Below, piece after piece: positions 21,701 to 33,126 of a stretch of 64,000 nucleotides of DNA. Source of the DNA: Pseudogymnoascus destructans (Eukaryota; Ascomycota; Leotiomycetes; Thelebolales; Thelebolaceae); NCBI RefSeq assembly GCF_001641265.1, contig NW_020167542.1:124001-188000 (forward strand), given 5' to 3'. Within the stretch, counting starts at the first letter, position 1, and every line of letters begins with the position of its first letter. The notes beneath the pieces are model-generated. The model did not search any database. It was not told the origin of the DNA and saw only the letters and a program-made list of their open reading frames with translations. Position numbers and translations under genes: made by a program.

Positions 21701-22962
21701 TGCCTGTTTTAGGTGACTGATTTGTTATAATCTTCGCGGATCATTGCTAGCTGGTGTTCTAGGAATTTAGAGATGTCCTCCTTGATAATAGGTTCAGGAA
21801 TTTGATGTAGAGCTAGTCCTTCATATTTACCGCTTATATCCTCAAAGCCGAGGCGAATCGGAAGCTCTGGCCTGCTTGTCAAAAAGAACTTGATTTGTAT
21901 AGATGTTATGTGCTTCACTTGTGAGAATAGGCGAATTATAGTTCTGACGTCCTCTTCTCGGTCGCACTCGTCAAGGGCATCGATCACAATCACTATGCTT
22001 GAAGACTTCTGAGGATGGGTTCGTATTTTGCCTAACGGTTGCAAGACAAGTGTGTCAAATTGTTGCTTCAAAGCCTTCTTAGAGATTCCCGGGTCGGCTT
22101 CGATCGCATTCTGGACGTGCGGCGCCAAGGAAGGGAGTTTTTGGATGAGCTGAGTAGCAATCGTTGTAATAAACATTCCTGCGTGGCCACGGTCGCCTTC
22201 ACCCCTCTTGAAGAAGAAGCTGGCGCCGAGGTCTCCCTTTTCGGCGAAGGTTTGGGCCACTGTGCGGGAGATTGTAGATTTGCCAGTGCCCGCCATACCG
22301 TTCAGCCAGAATATACGTTCGCTGCCTCGATTGCTAGCCCAGGTATCTATTTGTCGAAGTAGTTCCACTCGAGTGCCTTGGTAACATCTAGCATTGTGTT
22401 CTTCGTCGTGGGAGTCGAACTCGGCGTTGTTGGCGGACCGCAGTTTGTCAAGAACGATTTTTTGATGGATGTTAAGAATTTGTACCCTGTAAGCACCACT
22501 GTCAGCTTCTGCTATTCAAAATATGAACGACATCACGTACTCTTGGTCGACTTGGAGACTGAAAGATATGTTGTGCTTGCAATTTCCGAGTTTCTTCATA
22601 ATTCCATCCACCTCCTTGCTCTTGAGTGGCCATCTTAAGGCGCGCATCCCATAACGACTCATCAATTTATTTGTTGTACGAGGCTCAAGTTTTGTCTCTA
22701 GCTGGTCGAGCTGCTTTTTGCAGTCCTTGACTGCCCCACTCAAGCTCTGGGATTCCTGGAGTTTCACACCATTTGGACCGTCCCACAGTGACTGGACCCT
22801 CTCAAGCGTTGCTTTCAACCCTTGGGTCTCCCGTTGAAGGCGTTCAATGTCGTCTCGGGCATTCTTAACATTGGCGTAGTACTCAGAGCACCATGAAGCA
22901 ACCTTTGCGGATAAATCGATAACTGTGATAACGCTTGAGGCAAGTCCGAGAACTTCTGCCAT
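18755..22962 (-). pseudogene. STAND/NLR gene: HeLo-like, NACHT, 12 WD40 repeats, with one in-frame stop
   Basis: Exons 22962-22541, 22486-20878 and 20824-18755; introns of 54 nt (GTACGT...ACAG) and 53 nt (GTATGT...TTTAAG) restore one frame of 1367 codons. Residues ~1-140 (MAEVLGLASSVITVIDLSAK...) match the HeLo-like N-terminal domain of fungal STAND proteins. The NACHT has Walker A GMAGTGKST and Walker B IVIDALDEC. The C-terminal part has twelve nearly identical 42-residue WD40 units (LEGHSxxVxSVAFSHDSKLL...KVWDAATGTLQQT) plus a divergent end. This resembles the HET-E/NWD class of incompatibility receptors. The only break is a TAA at 21711-21709, between KSVT and the conserved RQLPAYWPG; both sides are in the same frame, and no intron fits there. 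It may be a null allele or a sequencing error. Confidence 0.85.
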
Positions 22963-23159
22963 TATCGCGATGAGGCAGATGAAGAGAGGGTGTCGCAGAC
23001 ATCTTTGTTCGTACAGCTGAGGTTCGTGTTGGGACAAGGCTGCCGGTGTGGGTGGCCTAAGGACTAAATCTAAAAACAGACCACGGTTCGTAGTGGCTGA
23101 GAAAAACAAAGCCAGTCCCCTGCGACAAGTATTCGTATTCATCCAAACAGCCCTAATGA

Positions 23160-23260
23160 GCCACAGTCCAGGTCAGCCACAGGCCTTGGTCAGCCACAGC
23201 CTTGCCAAGTCTGACGTAAGCGAATATATCATAGAAACGTGGGAGGTATTAATCTGCGGG
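23160..23260 (+). promoter_or_regulatory. Shared subterminal/upstream module, WD40-NLR copy
   Basis: Three GCCACAG units spaced 16-17 bp, CCTTGCCA, then TCTGACGTAAGCGA, then ACGTGGGAGGTATTAA. Same order as at 9470-9575. Lies 200-300 bp upstream of the NLR start codon. Confidence 0.5.
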
Positions 23261-23374
23261 GTGACCATTGCGCCGTACAGCCGCCACAAGGCTACTGACG
23301 ATCTCCCTCATCGTAGTGGGGCCTCAAAGCTTAGATAAGGACTCTCTTATGGGTATTAGGAGTGATAAGAGTTC

Positions 23375-23632
23375 GTGGTGATGCTGTAGCTCGAGGGGTT
23401 CTATTATACTTCGAATTGACGCCCTCTGCAATCAGGCGCGACAGCGACGACGTGATGGTAAATTTCAGAGTAGCTGGGGTTTGGACTGTTGTGGAGTGGT
23501 CACGCAACACGACTGACACAAAAATACTGGAATTTTCAATGGACTCTCAAATTTAGAATCAATTGAATTCAAAGTAACGTACCAATAGTTTGTCCCGTCA
23601 CGGGGTGCGTCCCGTGATGCAGGGATGCACGT
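23375..23632 (-). repeat. Element B right inverted arm
   Basis: Inverted copy of 18126-18385; the outer terminus is at 23632. Confidence 0.85.
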
Positions 23633-23776
23633 TATATAACAAAATAACAATCGTCCACCCCCTTCCCATCTCCCTCCTCCCCCGAATCGAAACGCTGGAG
23701 ACGGAGCTGCGCCGTAACAAGCGTAGACCCCCCCTCAACTCGACTCGATTCCACTCCACCTTCTTGCACCATTCGA

Positions 23777-24780
23777 TTAACAGTAATTCTCTGCATATAA
23801 ACTGTAGATGCTCAGTTCTTGCGAATTACCATTCTGACAAAGATCTTTGATACACTTAAAAAATGCTCGGCGGTTCTTCTGCGGTTGCCGACAGTCACCT
23901 GGGTGTCCCCAAATAGTATAGGGTCCGAGTGTTGCTGCATCCTGGATTTTGAACCCACAATATATAATTGGTATCATCCTAAATGCCATGACAATATCGA
24001 GATGAGTTACCGCGTGTTTCAAGATTCCTATGCATGCCTCAATACTAATATATTAGATATTTCAAAGATAAATATAGATTGGATATACTTACTGTTGGGC
24101 GCCCTCGCTAATAAACCATGCCTGCAACAAAGGACGGGTAAAATCATCCTCCTCTATACATGCAAAGCAGAGCGACCATGTTTCATTAGTGAGATAACTT
24201 GTGAGATCATCGTCAGTCGTCACTTCAAATATAAGACCTCTGAAGGCCTTAAAGACCTTAAATGTACAATTTTTATCGCTGGCTAGACGTTCGATTTGCT
24301 CTTCAAGTTTTTGCTTTAAGATAGGTTAGTATATAAACTCTAATCAGGATCAATAGATTTACCTTGAGCTTGTCAAACCGTGAGTCGTATGCAGCAACGT
24401 CTAGATACTCTCTAGCCCGTACACTATACCTATATGCCATTTTTTGTTCTACTTGTTGATTTCGATCCTTGCTCATAGCAAACAGGTGCAGGCCCCAGTT
24501 CGCTATATTTGAATCGGTGAACGCTTGCCTCGCAGAAATAAGAATAACGCATTCAGGAACTGACAGACTCTGCGTCACCTGCCAGAATATAGGGCTTATT
24601 TTTCTCGTCAATAATTGAGCACTTTCTTGCGAATACCCCTTAAGCAGGACATCGGGATCGAAAAATGGAAGAAATATATCGGAAATTGCTTGGGAAACTA
24701 GCGTTTGGTCTGGCGTGGGTTCCTATTAGATCACTAATTAGAACATGGGCTTTCGCGAGTGGTTTCTCTGTACTCACCAT
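23777..24780 (-). CDS. Uncharacterised protein, four exons, paralogue of the gene at 38545-39545
   Basis: Exons 24780-24778 (only the ATG), 24722-24363, 24313-24093 and 24044-23777, with introns of 55, 49 and 48 nt, all with GTRAGT-like donors. The spliced product is 283 residues. It aligns along its length with the product at 38545-39545: PDQTLVSQAISDIFLPFFDP against YRALAAIFAPILKP; ECVILISARQAF against ECNILRSAQQYF; AFRMIPIIYC against AFKVIPIVYC; YSLYAENYC against YISYVENCC. This agreement supports the intron calls. No known domain recognised. It starts just outside element B. Confidence 0.75.
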
Positions 24781-26444
24781 GCTGTCTCTAGGTTAGAGAT
24801 GGGGTTTGCGAGAGGGCCGACTTTGTGGATATGGCGTTTCTTATATACATGCTGCAGAATTCTAGAGGCAACAAGGGAGGTACTAACGTGCTGTCCTCAA
24901 TTGGATAACAGCATTGAACCATCATGAATTAATACATTGTACGCAGTCCTAAAAGTTCACGAATATTCATGAACCACTTCAACATTATTAAGGCACGGTT
25001 TACGAAAGTTCGCGAATATTCACGATTCAATACATTGTAATTGGTCCTAAAAGTTGATCCCTACAAATTAACTAACTCTAATTGTGTATAAATGCCTACC
25101 ATGTCAAACAGACAGAAGGTGGTTAACCCATTCATTGCTCATGTTACGCGTAATTGTGTTTGCTTGCGTTTGGACTCCGCATGAAGGATCCAATGAGAAC
25201 GACAATAGATCTTTACCAAATACGGGTTGCTTGGCATCCCATGGGATGCCAAGCAACCCGTATTTGGTTACTTGGTTACTGTGGTTGTCAGCCTCTCCAA
25301 CCGGGTCACAGGCCCCAAACAATGCCAACAAAAGCAAAAGCAAACGCAAATATTGGCGTGGTGGACAGGTCGAGGCTGCCAGTAATGGAATTCCGAATCG
25401 ATAGGTATATCCTGCAGTTTCCCAGAGAATCAGTGCACTCCAATGCGTGAGTCAGAGACTTGCGATATCAGTGTTGCCCTGTTATTTCAGTACAGTGTCA
25501 ATTCAGTGGATGCGTTGGATATGACTTGTGTTGGAAAGAATTCAACAGTTGGCAATTATCGATACTCACTCTGCCTCGGGGCTCATAGAGATATATATAC
25601 GTAGGCATTGACCACCCATAAACTCAGAAGACTTTTGATATTGTCAACACGTTCCCGCCTTGCACAACCAGCTCCTGTTGTTTACGAAGCCAGGATTTTA
25701 GCCGCCATCTATAAAATTCGTCCTTTAGAACCACTACTCTATTGAAGCGTCGCCATGCCTTGTGGCTGCCAGCGACGTATTGTACGTACTACATACAAAA
25801 ATTGCACCGCGCCTATAAAGCATGTGAAAGAGGTGACATCATTTTTTACGTGCTCGGAAAAGGAGCATACGGGGTTTGTCGACACCTACCTGGCTTCCTC
25901 TATGGTCAAGGTACCAGGACATATCTGCCCTAAGTGTTGAGTATGAAACGCAAAACCATAGAAAACGACCTTTCTAATGCTGAGTAGTGCCTCGAAATGA
26001 GAGAACTCTTTAGCAAGAGCAGCAAGTTCTGAGTGTAACCATTTGTTGGGGGCAGAATTTCAAAGTCATGTGACAGAGACATTGTGGCAATGGGGACCGA
26101 ATTTATATTCTACTTGTCAGGGAGCTTCCCTATCCGCTCTTTAATAAAACCTTTGATTTGCGCATTGTTCGTTACCGCTCATTATGTGCCCCTGTCTATG
26201 CCGAGGCAGCTCTTTCCTTTTCTGAGACGTTTGAGTAGCTTGTACTGTCGTATTATTACACTCGGTAAAGAGTTGTCCACAAACGTCGCATGCAGATAAT
26301 GTGACTTGTTTTTTTCCTCAGACATCCGTCACATTTCGTACCCCATAAATTGGCCCACCACCCACCATAGATCAATAAAGGAATCTCACAAGATCAATCC
26401 AATAATTTCATCATTTTTACTTGCCTCACTATACTTGCCTCACT
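24781..26444. other. Intergenic with a long palindrome
   Basis: No supported gene. A direct repeat of GTTCRCGAATATTCA.GA-like sequence lies near 24955-25030. The 54-bp perfect palindrome is at 25215-25268. ORFs around 25740-25940 and 26084-26299 are unsupported. Confidence 0.45.
25215..25268. repeat. Perfect 54-bp palindrome centred on CCATGG
   Basis: The 27-bp left arm (starting ACCAAATACGGGTTGC, ending TTGGCATCCCA) is exactly complementary to the right arm with no spacer. The same core recurs at 30949-31002 and 35739-35792. Confidence 0.95.
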
Positions 26445-27239
26445 ATGTCTAACGATGAATCGGAAGTCCATATATATTACCAGTACTGCCCACCGGGCGT
26501 ACGACGAGTAATTGCGTCAGGTACCAGTGCCTGGATTGGTGAAGTGGATGAATCCACAGTTCTCAAGTATCCCCTCACTCTCGGTGGGGACATGAGCCGC
26601 CTCAAACTGGAATATGAAATTCTTCGCAAAGTTGCCAAACACCCTCGGATTATCGGACTCAAGTACCTTACAGCAGATGGGCTATACCTAGAGCGCGCTG
26701 CGAACGGAACATTGCATGATTACATAGTTGAATCGAATCATCCACCTGCCTCTCTTCAACAGCGATTAGCCTGGTGTCGAGAGGCCGCTGAAGCGGTTGC
26801 CCATGTCCACTCGAAGCGGGTCATTCACTGCGACATTCAACCTACAAATTTTCTCCTCGATGAAAATCTTCACTTGAAGCTCTCGGACTTCCAAGGAAAT
26901 TATATATCCGAAACTGGCAATATCATTTTGGAAGGTGGAAGTGCCGAACCGTGCAGATTTTTCTGCCCTCGAAACGACCCGTTCCAAGCTGACATCAAGA
27001 CGGATCTTTTCGCACTCGGTTGTACTATATATTTCATCATGATGGGCCACTGCGTCTTTCCTGATATTGTCGATGGAGAGGAGGGATGGGATGACAGAGT
27101 CCGAAGCCGTTTTGAAAATGCCCAGTTCCCGCAGGACTCTCAAATCTGCAGTGCCATTACTTCCAAGTGCTGGGAACTGAAGTACGGCTCTGCAATGGAG
27201 CTTCTACAGGATGTAGAAGCAATTGAACGTAAGATCTGA
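26445..27239 (+). CDS. Small stand-alone protein kinase
   Basis: 264 residues from the first ATG (MSNDESEVHIYYQ). Almost the whole protein is a kinase fold: ATP-lysine in VLKYP, helix-C Glu in LEYEILRK, catalytic loop HCDIQPTNFLL (Asp and Asn present, HCD instead of HRD), metal-binding DFQG in place of DFG, and an APE-like region before DIKTDLFALGCTIY. The glycine loop is weak (ASGTSAWIGEV). Single-domain kinases of this sort are expanded in filamentous fungi. Activity is plausible because the key Lys, Asp, Asn and Asp remain. Substrate unknown. Confidence 0.8.
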   Translation: MSNDESEVHIYYQYCPPGVRRVIASGTSAWIGEVDESTVLKYPLTLGGDMSRLKLEYEILRKVAKHPRIIGLKYLTADGLYLERAANGTLHDYIVESNHPPASLQQRLAWCREAAEAVAHVHSKRVIHCDIQPTNFLLDENLHLKLSDFQGNYISETGNIILEGGSAEPCRFFCPRNDPFQADIKTDLFALGCTIYFIMMGHCVFPDIVDGEEGWDDRVRSRFENAQFPQDSQICSAITSKCWELKYGSAMELLQDVEAIERKI

Positions 27240-28535
27240 AAGAAACTCAGATCCAACCGGCGCCACGTTCCTCGGGGATATGTTGAGTGGGTGTCGCATG
27301 GCTGACTATTTCGATGTCGAGTCCAGAGGAGGCGAGAAGCTGAGGATTTGTTTAGTCAACGTTTGACGGATTTATGGATCTGCCCTTACCTGGTGAGAAT
27401 AAAAAGGTTCTACCCACGGCCTTTGCGTGGAGATGTAATAGAGGATATCCCAGATAAACTTGAAACGCAAGAAACATTACTACGAAGCATGATAGGCGAA
27501 ATGACGTCAGCCAAAGGTTGTGGACAACGTGTGCTTTGGGCTTGGTAATAGACAAGAGCAACGGTGACTTCCAGTAGCCGCTTGGACAGGAATCCTATCG
27601 AGTACCTTGAAGCTTTGAGTTGTTACAGGCACAAATCTGAGAGCGGAAGGTGACACCCAGGTCCTGTGTGCAATATTTGAATTTGCACCTGAAAGTATTG
27701 GAGCCTAAGTATTGGAGCCTAAAACCACTGACGGAGCAAGTCACATGGCATTGAGCCCCACCGCTTCCAAAGTCGCGTGAACTATATCTCCATAATTCTG
27801 TAAGGGAATAGGCTGAGTGTCGACAAAAGGAGAAAGATCAAGGCTACTCTTCTACAGAATTTCTGCCCAAGCACCAAAGGCCAAGTGATTCAGATAAATA
27901 TAAATGGCTATAGTTAACATATTCTTGGGAAATTGCTGTCTGGATATTCGCTAAACCATCGCTTGGTTCACGTAATCTAGCCGAGCCGTAGGCTGTGTCT
28001 GATATCGTCAGAAATTCCGACCCCGCCAGAATCGACCTTCCGCAACACGACTTACAACTACCGAATATCATGGTTGCTGCTCTTGAACACCTCAAAGTCA
28101 CAGACTTAACCAAGGAGGAACAAGATGCTGCTGCAGAGTGCGAGAGGCAGCTTGCTAATTTGAAATTTATACCATCGAACAATGGCTACGACTTCTGCGA
28201 CGATCCAAGACTGGGAAATGCATCGGAAGCATTTTATAAAACATTTAATCCGTGGTTAAAGGTACATTCCATCAAAAAGAACCATAAGCTCAGAGCTAAT
28301 CTGTGCCTCTATCTAGATGGGTGGTAAAAATATCATCTTCCAAGCCTTCCGATTCAATAAGTCTGCAATACTACCAGTGTCAGGGCTGGCACTCTTCATA
28401 CCTACTATCACCACTGGAAATCCCACCATATCAGACCAAGAACTAAAAGTTGGGACTTATGTGCAACTCACTGAGGATGTGCTTGTTAAATCTGGAGTTT
28501 ATTGCCTCGCATTTCGAAGCAACTAGTGATGAGGT
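27240..28535. other. Intergenic with an unrecognised open frame
   Basis: An open stretch at 27995-28327 (plus; MVAALEHLKVTDLTKEEQDA from an internal ATG at ~28070) and another at 28317-28526 might be pieces of one gene. I do not recognise them and can assign no reliable start or splice sites. Confidence 0.3.
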
Positions 28536-30986
28536 CTAGCATGTGATGGGTTGGGACCATTGATTTATGGTGGCATTACGAGTGCTATCCTGCGGATTGT
28601 TCATGCCGTTGATCCAGTCGTCGATCTGGCCCGGAGGAGGAATATTGTGGCCGCTGTTGATTAAGTCGTCGATCTGATCCGGGGGAAGGGATAACACATG
28701 GCCCTGGTTCCAACCAGTGAGAGTGTTATCCTGATTATCCATGTTGCTGATCAAGTCATCGATCTGATCCGGAGGGGACAACACATAGCCCTGGTTCCAA
28801 CCATTGAGAGTGTTACCCTGATTATCCATGTTGTTGATCAAGTCATCGATCTGATCCGGAGGGGACAGCACATGGCCCTGGTTCCAACCATTGAGAATGT
28901 TATCCTGATTATCCATATTGTTGATCAAGTCATCGATCTGATCCGGAGGGGACAGCACATGGCCCTGGTTCCAACCATTGAGAGTGTTATCCTGATTATC
29001 CATGTTGTTGATCAAGTCATCGATCTGATCCGGAGGGGACAACACATAGCCCTGGTTCCAACCATTGAGAGTGTTACCCTGATTATCCATGTTGTTGATC
29101 AAGTCATCGATCTGATCCGGAGGGGACAGCACATGGCCCTGGTTCCAACCATTGAGAGTGTTATCCTGGTTATCCATGTTATTGATCAAGTCATCGATCT
29201 GATCCGGAGGGGACAGCACATGGCCCTGGTTCCAACCATTAAGATTATTGTTTTCTGTAGGTAGTTATTAGCTATATTATCATACACCCCGTAGTTTGAC
29301 TAACCTGGCTGGCGATATACTTGACTTGATTCCTTTTGTCCAGAGGGCTCTACCCAGGTTTTACTGGCCTTCTGGCTCTGTGAAAGCAGGCTCCACTGGC
29401 TTAATGGATTTGAACTCTGAAGCAACCTATTGACAGCGCTATCATATGAGGTGACATAACCAACACAGCTATTACCGGCCCTTGAATCCGATCCGGACAT
29501 CTGTGTTTCACGAGAGACTCCATTGGATTGAAAACTTGCGAGGTTTCCAACCTCGGATCTGGGCGCTGATCCATCGAATGGCATGTGCGACTCCCATGTA
29601 GTCAAAGAAGTTGGCCCCAGTGTCGACGAGCTTTCAGCCGGGATTTGGTCCACCTCATGCTCTACTACTGTCAACAGAGCCTGCATCAAAGTACCATTGT
29701 GTCCCTGCTCATTCACTTCAGCACGCTCGTCGTTAGTTGCACTACACGCTGTAGTTGCTTTCAATCGTTTCCTCCCGAGCTGAGGATTACTAGATCCCCG
29801 CTTTTGAGACGTCTTTGTGGAGTTGGTAGTATTTCGGTCAACTTGAATGTATTGAGGATTTGGGGCGGGCGCTGTGGCTTTCTTTTGGCTGTGGCGCTGG
29901 CGCCTAGGCTTCGTGTGTTTTCCCTGGACATTGTCATTCATCCATACGATTTCAGGCATCACTGGTAGGCCTGAGACGTTAGCAAATATTATCGAGTGCA
30001 TGACGTAGTACTTACGACTGTCATAATACGCAAGAATTTTCTCTCCCAGTTCATTATATTTACTTCCTATGGTGACTATCCCTTTCTCAATCAGATAATC
30101 CATTGCTCTATCAAATCGAGAACCCGTTGAGGGAAGCCATTTCTCCCATCTAACTGATCGTGAGCATTGCGATCTCGATCTATAGATAATACTCACATAT
30201 TGTTTGGAATGGCATCTCCAAGTAGAAACAGGCTGCCAAGGCACAGCCTCTTTCCAATGCTGTCATACCTCGGGCCGGCCTGTATCAAGGTTTCAATAGT
30301 ATTGCTGAGATCTTGCATGTTGTTGCCATCTTCCGGAGGGTCGTCGCCATCTTCAGGAGGATGGATAAGAGGGAACAGTGCGCTTGCAATTGTTTTGGCA
30401 TCGTCATTTCGAGCCTGCCGTTCTCGTTGCCTATAAAGTGCCACAGACTGGAATCTGCGCAGGATACAGGAATGCGCATCCGATTGTTGAAGCTGTAAGC
30501 TTTCAAAGATAATCTCATATGCTGGATTTTTTCTACTATAAACCAGCTGTTTTTGTAGTTGCGTAAATGAACTTGGCTGCGCAGCCCATTTTTTTATATT
30601 GAGCTTCAGAAGCGTTCGCGTGTGATATTCAGTGGGGTCGAATTCGAAAATTTTAGCTATCCGTTGCTCACCCTCCGGAGGTTTCGGATTGAGCTTTCTC
30701 TTGTTCAATGTAAATGGGAGCTGGGAGGCTAAACGTTCGTTTGTTGATAAGAGCCTATCAGCTGCCCTAAAAATTCACCCAGAGATTCGACCCACTGTGT
30801 AATTCCATCGAAGTCTTCTCTGCATACCTCTTCAAGTGGTTGTTGTTGTTGAAGTGCTGAGCACAAACACATATTTACGTTGTCGTAATGAAGTGGAAAT
30901 CGTGCAATCGCGAGAGAATTTGGAGCAACTGTTGATGTAGCAGATCTTACCAAATACAGGTTTCTTGGCATCCCATGGGATGCCAA
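28536..30986 (-). pseudogene. 87-bp-repeat protein gene, copy 1 (frameshifted)
   Basis: Exons by comparison with copy 2: a first exon ending at 30197, then 30149-30016, 29970-29305 and 29254-28536; introns of 45-50 nt with GTGAGT, GTAAGT and GTTAGT donors. Exon 1 is broken near 30768 by loss of one base (CTATCAGC against CTATCCAGC in copy 2). The product has a helical N-terminal half, a basic Ser/Thr-rich middle (KPRRQRHSQKKAT) and a C-terminal array of about seven 29-residue units (LSPPDQIDDLINNMDNQDN, TLNGWNQGHV). Function unknown. The frameshift is probably a sequence error, not a true mutation. Confidence 0.6.
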
Positions 30987-31002
30987 GAAACCCGTATTTG
31001 GT
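30949..31002. repeat. 54-bp near-perfect palindrome, second copy
   Basis: Same core as 25215-25268 (TTGGCATCCCA/TGGGATGCCAA) with TTTCTT in place of TTGCTT; one mismatch between arms (CAGG against CGGG). Confidence 0.9.
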
Positions 31003-31593
31003 TACTGCAGTCAGGCGACTAGATCCGGAATGCGAACGTCGGAAGCCACCCTTGGCCGCAAAAGGAAACACTCAACACATTCATCACCTGTAGTCGTCAT
31101 GTCTCAGCCTTTGTATACAAAGGATAGAGAACTTCGCAGCTCATTTTGTCGTTGTGTTAGCTATTGTTCCCCATCTCAGGCTTGTATGCTTGTCTCCGCC
31201 CAGGTATTGGAAGGGTATTGGAGTCCTCCATTTAACTTCAGGTAAGGCACAAATCAGAAGATCCCATCCGCATAGGGTGATCAGATATATTGCGACGAGG
31301 GAACTGAATGTGAGGTCCCCAACCCAAGGTATGAAGACAGGACGACTTTGCATGCCGTTCCAGTCATTCTTAAAGACATCCGCTCTCCATATAAGAAGCT
31401 GCTGAGGAACGAGGCTGCCACCTCCTGAAGTTCTCATCTCATTCCTTTCAATCACACACATTCACTCTACACCGGTCACACTTGACGCTTTTCTTTGCTC
31501 TCACCGAGTGTGCACTCTCTTGTTACTTTGTGCTTCGTTCATCTGCAGCAGTCTCCAAACGGCCATTGATTCTTCTGATTCGCTCCTCTCACC

Positions 31594-32920
31594 ATGGACT
31601 TCCGTTCAGCATTGATTTACATCTCCAACCGACGAGAGGAAGCTCGGGCCGCACATTCAAGAAAACTGGCTATATTGATGACAAACAGGGATTGGGGTTG
31701 CTTTATCCAATTGTGCCCCAAAGACTTCCTGTCATACTCGAGAAGAGTATATGAAATGGACTCACGGTGGATACGCCTCGCTGAGGATGTTACAGCTTGT
31801 GCCATTGCTGGCTTATCTGAGCCAATTAGTGGCGTTGCCCAGGTACAGTTGGATATTACCTATGTCATCTGATTTTTTACTGACTGATTTTCAACAGGAG
31901 TTGCAGCATCTTCGAACTACTTCTCGTTCACAGCTATGCTTCAGGTCTTCAAAAGCCGGGTGCTTTCCGAAAACCTATCGACCTTCGGGGATTCATTGAG
32001 CCAGATAAAAATTATCAACTTTGCCGGGCTGCACATCTGAAGAACCCAGGGCTTCCTTTTTTACACCCTCACGTCATGAACTACGCCTTCAAATGGCAAT
32101 GGAAAGCCGACAGGGCATTGAAACAGGAAAAATATTACAGGAGCTTTTCCAGTTTGTGGCATATCGCAGATGGACTGACTACCATTCTGTGGATGAAAGT
32201 CTTCCAGACTGGTCGCCTCTGGTGACCTGGAACGCATTCACTTTACTAGTTTCTTTTCTCAGTACACCATGGCGTTGGGCCAGTAACACAATCTGGCTGG
32301 AAAGAGCGCCTTTGCCAGACATTGAGAGAAGCGCTGAAATACCAACGAGGCCAATGTCAAGTCGGGGAGACGACGAAGAAATGGTATGCTAGTTTCTCAA
32401 TCTATCTCTTTTATCAACTAACATGGGAAGCAGGGTGTATCCAGTATATACCGACAAAATGGGTCTCAGCTCCCAGAGCAATTCTCTCAGAATTTATTGG
32501 AGGAGCCACTTGACGACGAAATAATGTCGCAATACTCAACGGATGGCACTGCACTCCTTGAACTGGGATTTGATGAAACGCGATATACGTTTATACTACT
32601 ATCAAACCTAGAACACAGTGAGATAGTCAAAGTGGTTCTCCCGATACTCTCCAAAATGTCATTCAACTTCTACATGTGCCCTATGCGCAAGAACTACCGG
32701 ATGAGTCTTGGGAGATGGTTTCACAAACGTCCAATCTCACATCTGTACTGGACAAACTCAGGGAGACGTTTCCTACTTCTTGTATCAATCCACACTATGA
32801 TCCATACATACCTACTGAGGATGAAATACTCAAGCATGGACTTGACGTGGCAAGAACCCTACGTTATGTCTGCTTCCAGGGAAGGTTAGCAGATGCAGGG
32901 CGGCGGGGTCACTGGCATGA
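31594..32920 (+). pseudogene. RasGEF-like gene, copy 1 (several frameshifts)
   Basis: Same gene as 36383-37718. The frame is broken by single-base losses near 31878-31975 (CGAACT for CGAAACT, CAGGTC for CAGGGTC, CAAAAGC for CAAAAAGC, TTTCCG for TTTCCCG) and at 32070, 32640 and 32897. The pattern points to homopolymer undercalls. Confidence 0.75.
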
Positions 32921-33126
32921 TCAATCTTCTATGGAGAAAATCCAGCATCGTTTCTGCTCAAGTTGTTCAACTATCTTCCCAGTGCGCCATTTACTAATCT
33001 AAGAGTTGCGCAGGATGTTTATTGCCAGTCTCTCGAGTCCCAAGCCGCATTCCATGGCCTCCTCATTTTTCGACTCCGAGGATGCGGAGCAAGTGGTTTG
33101 GTCTCTGATGATTCTGGTTGAAATTG

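Larger units (their letters stand above)
18126..23632. mobile_element. Element B: TA-flanked long-inverted-repeat element carrying a second NLR gene
   Basis: The left end ACGTGCATCC starts after TA (18124-18125). The right end is its inverted copy, followed by TA (23633-23634). The arms match at high identity over ~258 bp (18126-18385 and 23632-23375) and more weakly for another ~120 bp. Each terminus is followed by two 17-bp repeats (CTGCATCACGGGACGCA / CTCCGTGACGGGACAAA at left) with a CGGGAC core. The only gene inside is the NACHT-WD40 gene. The inner right arm (23212-23310) is clearly related to the inner left arm of element A (5181-5280, inverted), so A and B belong to one group. No transposase is inside. 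Confidence 0.78.

Noticed and set aside
28698..29264. Plus-strand ORF across the 87-bp repeats
   Set aside because: Same effect: unit length divisible by three. The minus frame has matching splice sites and continues the gene.
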